A stretch of DNA of 64,000 nt from Sipunculus nudus (Eukaryota > Annelida > Sipuncula > Golfingiida > Sipunculidae): assembly GCA_026874595.1 (NCBI GenBank), contig JAPPUL010000029.1, positions 27,710-91,709 of the forward strand, read 5' to 3'. Of this stretch, positions 1 to 10,179 are shown piece by piece. The first letter of the stretch is position 1. Each line of letters starts with the position of its first letter. The notes beneath the pieces were generated by a model. It was not told where the DNA came from. It saw nothing but the letters and a program-made list of their open reading frames with translations, and searched no databases. The position numbers were made by a program, and so were the translations under genes.

Positions 1-140
1 GTCATACACTAATATCTCGAAAGCAATTGTTCAGTTTTTGGAAAATTACCGCTAGGGGGCGCTGCACTGCAACCCCGTACCTACTATCATTGTTTAACCA
101 TATCTCCAAAACTACACATTTTAGGTACATAAACTGTACA
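1..140 (+). repeat. Module A of the unit (internal paralogue of module B)
   Basis: This segment starts AATATCTCGAAA at 11 and runs through a TTCAG-TTTTGGAAA stretch, the AGGGGGCG core near 54-61, and CATATCTCCAAAACTAC near 110-126. The same ordered landmarks appear in diverged form from about 830. Similarity also continues upstream: the end of the preceding unit, from about offset 1240, resembles the sequence just before module B. The unit therefore appears to contain an old internal duplication. Its limits are approximate because I aligned it by eye. Confidence 0.6.
46..64 (+). promoter_or_regulatory. CTCF-consensus-like motif, site A (once per unit)
   Basis: TTACCGCTAGGGGGCGCTG matches the vertebrate CTCF core consensus, as I recall it, at about 14 of 19 positions, including the invariant-looking AGGGGGCGCT core. 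The same site occurs at offset 46-64 of all 51 unit starts, always on the + strand. CTCF is a zinc-finger insulator and loop-anchor protein found in bilaterian animals. Binding here is not shown; the core also occurs in many unrelated interspersed repeats. Confidence 0.4.
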
Positions 141-264
141 CCATATGAATTGGCGTTTCGTGGCCTTTCTGCCCATGACCTCTTTTGTTTAATCATACAC
201 GGTCCCCGCAAATTTTAGCAACTTTGTAAAAATTAAAACCCGCATGCACAAATACATATGCCAT

Positions 265-283
265 CACGCATGCATGCACGCGT
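265..283. other. Alternating pyrimidine-purine tract, possible Z-DNA former
   Basis: CACGCATGCATGCACGCGT alternates pyrimidine and purine strictly for 19 bases, with several CG, CA and TG steps. It contains the perfect palindrome GCATGCATGC. Such tracts favour left-handed DNA under negative supercoiling. It recurs once per unit. A related GCATGCAC lies about 20 bp upstream (242-249). Confidence 0.4.
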
Positions 284-340
284 TTTAGTATGAAAGACAG
301 ACACGCTTTCCCGTGACTGCAAAAATAATACCGTTCGCCG

Positions 341-350
341 TATAAAATAA
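341..350 (+). promoter_or_regulatory. TATA-like string
   Basis: TATAAAATAA follows a CG-containing stretch (CCGTTCGCCG) and fits the TATAWAW core. It would face the half-site cluster 230 bp downstream. In AT-rich DNA such a string is expected by chance, and no transcript evidence is available from sequence alone. Confidence 0.15.
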
Positions 351-452
351 GTGACCACAGGCACTCTTTGCGGGCCGGTTTGCCATTTCTGTCGCGTTAT
401 AGTTTATTGCTTGCCGGAATCATAGGTTTCGACAAGTATGTTGATCAGTTCC

Positions 453-470
453 GTTTGTTTGTTTGTCTGT
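453..470 (+). repeat. Short GTTT-rich microsatellite-like tract
   Basis: Three GTTT repeats followed by GTCT and GT. Its length is constant in every unit I read, so it has not been expanding within the array. Confidence 0.5.
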
Positions 471-573
471 ATGTCCCCGCTCTACAGGCCACAATTTTGC
501 ACCAATCGTCCCGAAACTTATAGATAGAGTGTATAATCGGTTCTTCTCGGAGCCTGTTGTTTTTGGTCATGAT

Positions 574-598
574 CGGTCAAGGGTCAAGGTCAGGGTCA
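574..598 (+). promoter_or_regulatory. Tandem nuclear-receptor-type half-sites
   Basis: CGGTCA (574-579), one spacer base, then GGGTCA (581-586), AGGTCA (587-592) and GGGTCA (593-598) without spacing. The middle element reads TCAAGGTCA, the extended half-site of the NR5A/FTZ-F1 and ERR receptors. Directly abutting repeats (DR0) are the type bound by NR6A1/GCNF. This is motif resemblance only; short RGGTCA strings are also common in animal repeats. The block recurs once per unit at the same offset. Confidence 0.35.
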
Positions 599-726
599 CC
601 AAAAAGCTCAAAAACGGTTTTTTCTTCATACCTTCGTCAAAAATAGCCGTAGGCACCTAATCTGTAGCCCGTTTTATTTGCCACTGCATGGCCACTTCCA
701 ACACTGCAAAATTGCCTCATTTCGCT

Positions 727-740
727 GTTACCATGGTTAC
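727..740. promoter_or_regulatory. Imperfect palindrome resembling an RFX X-box
   Basis: GTTACCATGGTTAC has the perfect core ACCATGGT and fits the X-box pattern GTNRCC-N(0-3)-RGYAAC with one mismatch in the right arm. RFX factors bind such sites in animals. In the nine 1,261-bp units the left arm is deleted, so only about 41 complete copies exist in the window. Chance resemblance is quite possible. Confidence 0.25.
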
Positions 741-754
741 GCAATTTTGGGGAG

Positions 755-960
755 AAATCATGGAATTTCGTGATATTTTTCAAATTTGCAGCAATTTTCC
801 TGATTCTGAGATATTTTATGTAGCATAAGAATATCTCGAAACGGGTTTTTCAGATTTTGGAAATGGCCGCCAGGGGGCGTTGCAGATGAAAAAACATGAA
901 AATTTGTTTTGGTGCTATACCTCCAGAACTATTAAACATTGGGCCATTTCCATCACAGCA
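755..960 (+). repeat. Module B of the unit (internal paralogue of module A)
   Basis: AATATCTCGAAA at 830-841 is followed by TTCAGATTTTGGAAA, then GGCCGCCAGGGGGCGTTGC, then CTATACCTCCAGAACTATT, in the same order as module A. Spacing is conserved to within a few bases, but many substitutions separate the two. The two modules lie 819 bp apart within a unit and 455 bp apart across the unit junction, so the unit is not a simple half-and-half dimer. Sequence unrelated to the modules separates them. Confidence 0.6.
864..882 (+). promoter_or_regulatory. CTCF-consensus-like motif, site B (once per unit)
   Basis: TGGCCGCCAGGGGGCGTTG matches the recalled CTCF consensus at about 16 of 19 positions, closer than site A. 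It lies at the equivalent place in module B and has the same orientation. It recurs in all 50 complete units; in the 13-bp-deletion units it sits at offset 851-869. A private C-to-T at 9788 in unit 8 falls on the base just 3' of the motif. Confidence 0.45.
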
Positions 961-3900
961 CCTTAAACTAGGGTCCATGGGCTTATTTTTGCGCATAGGT
1001 GCCAAAGTGCGCTATTGCCAGATTTCTCTATTTTTGGGGTAAAACCTTTGAATTTTGAAAATATGCAGTTTTCAGCTTCTAACTCTGTCAGTTTTTATGC
1101 TAGAGAGGTCAAAATTTTTGCATCTTGTAGCCCTTGGTGAGTTCTCGGTGATCCAACCAAAAATCTGGCAAAATCTCGCACCGTTTCTCGGCGAATGAGA
1201 TTTCGCGATTTCACGGTGACATGCCCTATAGGCCACAGATATGCAGGCATCCTTTTGAAACTGATACATGTTACGTCATACACTAATATCTCGAAAGCAA
1301 TTGTTCAGTTTTTGGAAAATTACCGCTAGGGGGCGCTGCACTGCAACCCCGTACCTACTATCATTGTTTAACCATATCTCCAAAACTACACATTTTAGGT
1401 ACATAAACTGTACACCATATGAATTGGCGTTTCGTGGCCTTTCTGCCCATGACCTCTTTTGTTTAATCATACACGGTCCCCGCAAATTTTAGCAACTTTG
1501 TAAAAATTAAAACCCGCATGCACAAATACATATGCCATCACGCATGCATGCACGCGTTTTAGTATGAAAGACAGACACGCTTTCCCGTGACTGCAAAAAT
1601 AATACCGTTCGCCGTATAAAATAAGTGACCACAGGCACTCTTTGCGGGCCGGTTTGCCATTTCTGTCGCGTTATAGTTTATTGCTTGCCGGAATCAGAGA
1701 TTTCGACAAGTATGTTGATCAGTTCCGTTTGTTTGTTTGTCTGTATGTCCCCGCTCTACAGGCCACAATTTTGCACCAATCGTCCCGAAACTTATAGATA
1801 GAGTGTATAATCGGTTCTTCTCGGAGCCTGTTGTTTTTGGTCATGATCGGTCAAGGGTCAAGGTCAGGGTCACCAAAAAGCTCAAAAACGGTTTTTTCTT
1901 CATACCTTCGTCAAAAATAGCCGTAGGCACCTAATCTGTAGCCCGTTTTATTTGCCACTGCATGGCCACTTCCAACACTGCAAAATTGCCTCATTTCGCT
2001 GTTACCATGGTTACGCAATTTTGGGGAGAAATCATGGAATTTCGTGATATTTTTCAAATTTGCAGCAATTTTCCTGATTCTGAGATATTTTATGTAGCAT
2101 AAGAATATCTCGAAACGGGTTTTTCAGATTTTGGAAATGGCCGCCAGGGGGCGTTGCAGATGAAAAAACATGAAAATTTGTTTTGGTGCTATACCTCCAG
2201 AACTATTAAACATTGGGCCATTTCCATCACAGCACCTTAAACTAGGGTCCATGGGCTTATTTTTGCGCATAGGTGCCAAAGTGCGCTATTGCCAGATTTC
2301 TCTATTTTTGGGGTAAAACCTTTGAATTTTGAAAATATGCAGTTTTCAGCTTCTAACTCTGTCAGTTTTTATGCTAGAGAGGTCAAAATTTTTGCATCTT
2401 GTAGCCCTTGGTGAGTTCTCGGTGATCCAACCAAAAATCTGGCAAAATCTCGCACCGTTTCTCGGCGAATGAGATTTCGCGATTTCACGGTGACATGCCC
2501 TATAGGCCACAGATATGCAGGCATCCTTTTGAAACTGATACATGTTACGTCATACACTAATATCTCGAAAGCAATTGTTCAGTTTTTGGAAAATTACCGC
2601 TAGGGGGCGCTGCACTGCAACCCCGTACCTACTATCATTGTTTAACCATATCTCCAAAACTACACATTTTAGGTACATAAACTGTACACCATATGAATTG
2701 GCGTTTCGTGGCCTTTCTGCCCATGACCTCTTTTGTTTAATCATACACGGTCCCCGCAAATTTTAGCAACTTTGTAAAAATTAAAACCCGCATGCACAAA
2801 TACATATGCCATCACGCATGCATGCACGCGTTTTAGTATGAAAGACAGACACGCTTTCCCGTGACTGCAAAAATAATACCGTTCGCCGTATAAAATAAGT
2901 GACCACAGGCACTCTTTGCGGGCCGGTTTGCCATTTCTGTCGCGTTATAGTTTATTGCTTGCCGGAATCAGAGATTTCGACAAGTATGTTGATCAGTTCC
3001 GTTTGTTTGTTTGTCTGTATGTCCCCGCTCTACAGGCCACAATTTTGCACCAATCGTCCCGAAACTTATAGATAGAGTGTATAATCGGTTCTTCTCGGAG
3101 CCTGTTGTTTTTGGTCATGATCGGTCAAGGGTCAAGGTCAGGGTCACCAAAAAGCTCAAAAACGGTTTTTTCTTCATACCTTCGTCAAAAATAGCCGTAG
3201 GCACCTAATCTGTAGCCCGTTTTATTTGCCACTGCATGGCCACTTCCAACACTGCAAAATTGCCTCATTTCGCTGTTACCATGGTTACGCAATTTTGGGG
3301 AGAAATCATGGAATTTCGTGATATTTTTCAAATTTGCAGCAATTTTCCTGATTCTGAGATATTTTATGTAGCATAAGAATATCTCGAAACGGGTTTTTCA
3401 GATTTTGGAAATGGCCGCCAGGGGGCGTTGCAGATGAAAAAACATGAAAATTTGTTTTGGTGCTATACCTCCAGAACTATTAAACATTGGGCCATTTCCA
3501 TCACAGCACCTTAAACTAGGGTCCATGGGCTTATTTTTGCGCATAGGTGCCAAAGTGCGCTATTGCCAGATTTCTCTATTTTTGGGGTAAAACCTTTGAA
3601 TTTTGAAAATATGCAGTTTTCAGCTTCTAACTCTGTCAGTTTTTATGCTAGAGAGGTCAAAATTTTTGCATCTTGTAGCCCTTGGTGAGTTCTCGGTGAT
3701 CCAACCAAAAATCTGGCAAAATCTCGCACCGTTTCTCGGCGAATGAGATTTCGCGATTTCACGGTGACATGCCCTATAGGCCACAGATATGCAGGCATCC
3801 TTTTGAAACTGATACATGTTACGTCATACACTAATATCTCGAAAGCAATTGTTCAGTTTTTGGAAAATTACCGCTAGGGGGCGCTGCACTGCAACCCCGT

Positions 3901-5096
3901 ACCTACTATCATTGTTTAACCATATCTCCAAAACTACACATTTTAGGTACATAAACTGTACACCATATGAATTGGCGTTTCGTGGCCTTTCTGCCCATGA
4001 CCTCTTTTGTTTAATCATACACGGTCCCCGCAAATTTTAGCAACTTTGTAAAAATTAAAACCCGCATGCACAAATACATATGCCATCACGCATGCATGCA
4101 CGCGTTTTAGTATGAAAGACAGACACGCTTTCCCGTGACTGCAAAAATAATACCGTTCGCCGTATAAAATAAGTGACCACAGGCACTCTTTGCGGGCCGG
4201 TTTGCCATTTCTGTCGCGTTATAGTTTATTGCTTGCCGGAATCAGAGATTTCGACAAGTATGTTGATCAGTTCCGTTTGTTTGTTTGTCTGTATGTCCCC
4301 GCTCTACAGGCCACAATTTTGCACCAATCGTCCCGAAACTTATAGATAGAGTGTATAATCGGTTCTTCTCGGAGCCTGTTGTTTTTGGTCATGATCGGTC
4401 AAGGGTCAAGGTCAGGGTCACCAAAAAGCTCAAAAACGGTTTTTTCTTCATACCTTCGTCAAAAATAGCCGTAGGCACCTAATCTGTAGCCCGTTTTATT
4501 TGCCACTGCATGGCCACTTCCAACACTGCAAAATTGCCTCATTTCGCTGTTACCATGGTTACGCAATTTTGGGGAGAAATCATGGAATTTCGTGATATTT
4601 TTCAAATTTGCAGCAATTTTCCTGATTCTGAGATATTTTATGTAGCATAAGAATATCTCGAAACGGGTTTTTCAGATTTTGGAAATGGCCGCCAGGGGGC
4701 GTTGCAGATGAAAAAACATGAAAATTTGTTTTGGTGCTATACCTCCAGAACTATTAAACATTGGGCCATTTCCATCACAGCACCTTAAACTAGGGTCCAT
4801 GGGCTTATTTTTGCGCATAGGTGCCAAAGTGCGCTATTGCCAGATTTCTCTATTTTTGGGGTAAAACCTTTGAATTTTGAAAATATGCAGTTTTCAGCTT
4901 CTAACTCTGTCAGTTTTTATGCTAGAGAGGTCAAAATTTTTGCATCTTGTAGCCCTTGGTGAGTTCTCGGTGATCCAACCAAAAATCTGGCAAAATCTCG
5001 CACCGTTTCTCGGCGAATGAGATTTCGCGATTTCACGGTGACATGCCCTATAGGCCACAGATATGCAGGCATCCTTTTGAAACTGATACATGTTAC

Positions 5097-6357
5097 GTCA
5101 TACACTAATATCTCGAAAGCAATTGTTCAGTTTTTGGAAAATTACCGCTAGGGGGCGCTGCACTGCAACCCCGTACCTACTATCATTGTTTAACCATATC
5201 TCCAAAACTACACATTTTAGGTACATAAACTGTACACCATATGAATTGGCGTTTCGTGGCCTTTCTGCCCATGACCTCTTTTGTTTAATCATACACGGTC
5301 CCCGCAAATTTTAGCAACTTTGTAAAAATTAAAACCCGCATGCACAAATACATATGCCATCACGCATGCATGCACGCGTTTTAGTATGAAAGACAGACAC
5401 GCTTTCCCGTGACTGCAAAAATAATACCGTTCGCCGTATAAAATAAGTGACCACAGGCACTCTTTGCGGGCCGGTTTGCCATTTCTGTCGCGTTATAGTT
5501 TATTGCTTGCCGGAATCAGAGATTTCGACAAGTATGTTGATCAGTTCCGTTTGTTTGTTTGTCTGTATGTCCCCGCTCTACAGGCCACAATTTTGCACCA
5601 ATCGTCCCGAAACTTATAGACAGAGTGTATAATCGGTTCTTCTCGGAGCCTGTTGTTTTTGGTCATGATCGGTCAAGGGTCAAGGTCAGGGTCACCAAAA
5701 AGCTCAAAAACGGTTTTTTCTTCATACCTTCGTCAAAAATAGCCGTAGGCACCTAATCTGTAGCCCGTTTTATTTGCCACTGCATGGCCACTTCCAACAC
5801 TGCAAAATTGCCTCATTGGTTACGCAATTTTGGGGAGAAATCATGGAATTTCGTGATATTTTTCAAATTTGCAGCAATTTTCCTGATTCTGAGATATTTT
5901 ATGTAGCATAAGAATATCTCGAAACGGGTTTTTCAGATTTTGGAAATGGCCGCCAGGGGGCGTTGCAGATGAAAAAACATGAAAATTTGTTTTGGTGCTA
6001 TACCTCCAGAACTATTAAACATTGGGCCATTTCCATCACAGCACCTTAAACTAGGGTCCATGGGCTTATTTTTGCGCATAGGTGCCAAAGTGCGCTATTG
6101 CCAGATTTCTCTATTTTTGGGGTAAAACCTTTGAATTTTGAAAATATGCAGTTTTCAGCTTCTAACTCTGTCAGTTTTTATGCTAGAGAGGTCAAAATTT
6201 TTGCATCTTGTAGCCCTTGGTGAGTTCTCGGTGATCCAACCAAAAATCTGGCAAAATCTCGCACCGTTTCTCGGCGAATGAGATTTCGCGATTTCACGGT
6301 GACATGCCCTATAGGCCACAGATATGCAGGCATCCTTTTGAAACTGATACATGTTAC
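5097..6357 (+). repeat. Unit 5, double variant: 13-bp deletion plus C525
   Basis: A 1,261-bp unit. The deletion junction is at 5816/5817, and the T-to-C marker at 5621 turns TAGATAG into TAGACAG. It is the only unit carrying both markers, which suggests exchange between variant lineages or a repeat of one of the mutations. Confidence 0.93.
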
Positions 6358-9300
6358 GTCATACACTAATATCTCGAAAGCAATTGTTCAGTTTTTGGAA
6401 AATTACCGCTAGGGGGCGCTGCACTGCAACCCCGTACCTACTATCATTGTTTAACCATATCTCCAAAACTACACATTTTAGGTACATAAACTGTACACCA
6501 TATGAATTGGCGTTTCGTGGCCTTTCTGCCCATGACCTCTTTTGTTTAATCATACACGGTCCCCGCAAATTTTAGCAACTTTGTAAAAATTAAAACCCGC
6601 ATGCACAAATACATATGCCATCACGCATGCATGCACGCGTTTTAGTATGAAAGACAGACACGCTTTCCCGTGACTGCAAAAATAATACCGTTCGCCGTAT
6701 AAAATAAGTGACCACAGGCACTCTTTGCGGGCCGGTTTGCCATTTCTGTCGCGTTATAGTTTATTGCTTGCCGGAATCAGAGATTTCGACAAGTATGTTG
6801 ATCAGTTCCGTTTGTTTGTTTGTCTGTATGTCCCCGCTCTACAGGCCACAATTTTGCACCAATCGTCCCGAAACTTATAGATAGAGTGTATAATCGGTTC
6901 TTCTCGGAGCCTGTTGTTTTTGGTCATGATCGGTCAAGGGTCAAGGTCAGGGTCACCAAAAAGCTCAAAAACGGTTTTTTCTTCATACCTTCGTCAAAAA
7001 TAGCCGTAGGCACCTAATCTGTAGCCCGTTTTATTTGCCACTGCATGGCCACTTCCAACACTGCAAAATTGCCTCATTTCGCTGTTACCATGGTTACGCA
7101 ATTTTGGGGAGAAATCATGGAATTTCGTGATATTTTTCAAATTTGCAGCAATTTTCCTGATTCTGAGATATTTTATGTAGCATAAGAATATCTCGAAACG
7201 GGTTTTTCAGATTTTGGAAATGGCCGCCAGGGGGCGTTGCAGATGAAAAAACATGAAAATTTGTTTTGGTGCTATACCTCCAGAACTATTAAACATTGGG
7301 CCATTTCCATCACAGCACCTTAAACTAGGGTCCATGGGCTTATTTTTGCGCATAGGTGCCAAAGTGCGCTATTGCCAGATTTCTCTATTTTTGGGGTAAA
7401 ACCTTTGAATTTTGAAAATATGCAGTTTTCAGCTTCTAACTCTGTCAGTTTTTATGCTAGAGAGGTCAAAATTTTTGCATCTTGTAGCCCTTGGTGAGTT
7501 CTCGGTGATCCAACCAAAAATCTGGCAAAATCTCGCACCGTTTCTCGGCGAATGAGATTTCGCGATTTCACGGTGACATGCCCTATAGGCCACAGATATG
7601 CAGGCATCCTTTTGAAACTGATACATGTTACGTCATACACTAATATCTCGAAAGCAATTGTTCAGTTTTTGGAAAATTACCGCTAGGGGGCGCTGCACTG
7701 CAACCCCGTACCTACTATCATTGTTTAACCATATCTCCAAAACTACACATTTTAGGTACATAAACTGTACACCATATGAATTGGCGTTTCGTGGCCTTTC
7801 TGCCCATGACCTCTTTTGTTTAATCATACACGGTCCCCGCAAATTTTAGCAACTTTGTAAAAATTAAAACCCGCATGCACAAATACATATGCCATCACGC
7901 ATGCATGCACGCGTTTTAGTATGAAAGACAGACACGCTTTCCCGTGACTGCAAAAATAATACCGTTCGCCGTATAAAATAAGTGACCACAGGCACTCTTT
8001 GCGGGCCGGTTTGCCATTTCTGTCGCGTTATAGTTTATTGCTTGCCGGAATCAGAGATTTCGACAAGTATGTTGATCAGTTCCGTTTGTTTGTTTGTCTG
8101 TATGTCCCCGCTCTACAGGCCACAATTTTGCACCAATCGTCCCGAAACTTATAGATAGAGTGTATAATCGGTTCTTCTCGGAGCCTGTTGTTTTTGGTCA
8201 TGATCGGTCAAGGGTCAAGGTCAGGGTCACCAAAAAGCTCAAAAACGGTTTTTTCTTCATACCTTCGTCAAAAATAGCCGTAGGCACCTAATCTGTAGCC
8301 CGTTTTATTTGCCACTGCATGGCCACTTCCAACACTGCAAAATTGCCTCATTTCGCTGTTACCATGGTTACGCAATTTTGGGGAGAAATCATGGAATTTC
8401 GTGATATTTTTCAAATTTGCAGCAATTTTCCTGATTCTGAGATATTTTATGTAGCATAAGAATATCTCGAAACGGGTTTTTCAGATTTTGGAAATGGCCG
8501 CCAGGGGGCGTTGCAGATGAAAAAACATGAAAATTTGTTTTGGTGCTATACCTCCAGAACTATTAAACATTGGGCCATTTCCATCACAGCACCTTAAACT
8601 AGGGTCCATGGGCTTATTTTTGCGCATAGGTGCCAAAGTGCGCTATTGCCAGATTTCTCTATTTTTGGGGTAAAACCTTTGAATTTTGAAAATATGCAGT
8701 TTTCAGCTTCTAACTCTGTCAGTTTTTATGCTAGAGAGGTCAAAATTTTTGCATCTTGTAGCCCTTGGTGAGTTCTCGGTGATCCAACCAAAAATCTGGC
8801 AAAATCTCGCACCGTTTCTCGGCGAATGAGATTTCGCGATTTCACGGTGACATGCCCTATAGGCCACAGATATGCAGGCATCCTTTTGAAACTGATACAT
8901 GTTACGTCATACACTAATATCTCGAAAGCAATTGTTCAGTTTTTGGAAAATTACCGCTAGGGGGCGCTGCACTGCAACCCCGTACCTACTATCATTGTTT
9001 AACCATATCTCCAAAACTACACATTTTAGGTACATAAACTGTACACCATATGAATTGGCGTTTCGTGGCCTTTCTGCCCATGACCTCTTTTGTTTAATCA
9101 TACACGGTCCCCGCAAATTTTAGCAACTTTGTAAAAATTAAAACCCGCATGCACAAATACATATGCCATCACGCATGCATGCACGCGTTTTAGTATGAAA
9201 GACAGACACGCTTTCCCGTGACTGCAAAAATAATACCGTTCGCCGTATAAAATAAGTGACCACAGGCACTCTTTGCGGGCCGGTTTGCCATTTCTGTCGC

Positions 9301-10179
9301 GTTATAGTTTATTGCTTGCCGGAATCAGAGATTTCGACAAGTATGTTGATCAGTTCCGTTTGTTTGTTTGTCTGTATGTCCCCGCTCTACAGGCCACAAT
9401 TTTGCACCAATCGTCCCGAAACTTATAGATAGAGTGTATAATCGGTTCTTCTCGGAGCCTGTTGTTTTTGGTCATGATCGGTCAAGGGTCAAGGTCAGGG
9501 TCACCAAAAAGCTCAAAAACGGTTTTTTCTTCATACCTTCGTCAAAAATAGCCGTAGGCACCTAATCTGTAGCCCGTTTTATTTGCCACTGCATGGCCAC
9601 TTCCAACACTGCAAAATTGCCTCATTTCGCTGTTACCATGGTTACGCAATTTTGGGGAGAAATCATGGAATTTCGTGATATTTTTCAAATTTGCAGCAAT
9701 TTTCCTGATTCTGAGATATTTTATGTAGCATAAGAATATCTCGAAACGGGTTTTTCAGATTTTGGAAATGGCCGCCAGGGGGCGTTGTAGATGAAAAAAC
9801 ATGAAAATTTGTTTTGGTGCTATACCTCCAGAACTATTAAACATTGGGCCATTTCCATCACAGCACCTTAAACTAGGGTCCATGGGCTTATTTTTGCGCA
9901 TAGGTGCCAAAGTGCGCTATTGCCAGATTTCTCTATTTTTGGGGTAAAACCTTTGAATTTTGAAAATATGCAGTTTTCAGCTTCTAACTCTGTCAGTTTT
10001 TATGCTAGAGAGGTCAAAATTTTTGCATCTTGTAGCCCTTGGTGAGTTCTCGGTGATCCAACCAAAAATCTGGCAAAATCTCGCACCGTTTCTCGGCGAA
10101 TGAGATTTCGCGATTTCACGGTGACATGCCCTATAGGCCACAGATATGCAGGCATCCTTTTGAAACTGATACATGTTAC
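6358..10179 (+). repeat. Units 6-8, full length
   Basis: Three 1,274-bp units. Unit 8 has a private C-to-T at 9788 (TTGTAG for TTGCAG) directly after CTCF-like site B. Confidence 0.95.

Larger units (their letters stand above)
1..1274 (+). repeat. Satellite unit 1, used here for offsets
   Basis: A full-length unit whose coordinates equal the offsets used in the other entries. It differs from the common unit by two private substitutions, T at 423 and G at 426 (CATAGG where other units read CAGAGA). No other unit I read carries them. Between the landmarks given separately, the stretches at about 70-260, 290-340, 350-450, 600-720 and 890-1274 hold no recognisable element. Confidence 0.95.
1..5096 (+). 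repeat. Units 1-4, full length
   Basis: Four 1,274-bp units with T at offset 525 and the 13-bp segment present. Only unit 1 carries private changes (423 and 426). Confidence 0.95.

Noticed and set aside
1-1274. Unit as an intact transposon (terminal inverted repeats, target duplications, or Helitron ends)
   Set aside because: I found no convincing inverted ends, target-site duplication or transposase frame. The unit may derive from older repeats, but no element is intact.
1-1274. tRNA, 5S or other ribosomal repeat
   Set aside because: No tRNA A/B box pair, cloverleaf-like stretch or recognisable ribosomal segment was seen in the unit on either strand.
1268-1492. 74-codon + strand open frame repeated in most units
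   Set aside because: It overlaps an antisense 69-codon frame and others, has no recognisable domain, and runs across the CTCF-like motif and module A. Its recurrence only reflects the tandem repeat, so it is not evidence of coding. It is lost where single-base indels occur in units 48 and 49.
5447-5632. 61-codon frame seen in nine units only
   Set aside because: It appears because C525 removes a stop codon in a satellite with no other coding sign. The marker is useful for array history, not as a gene.
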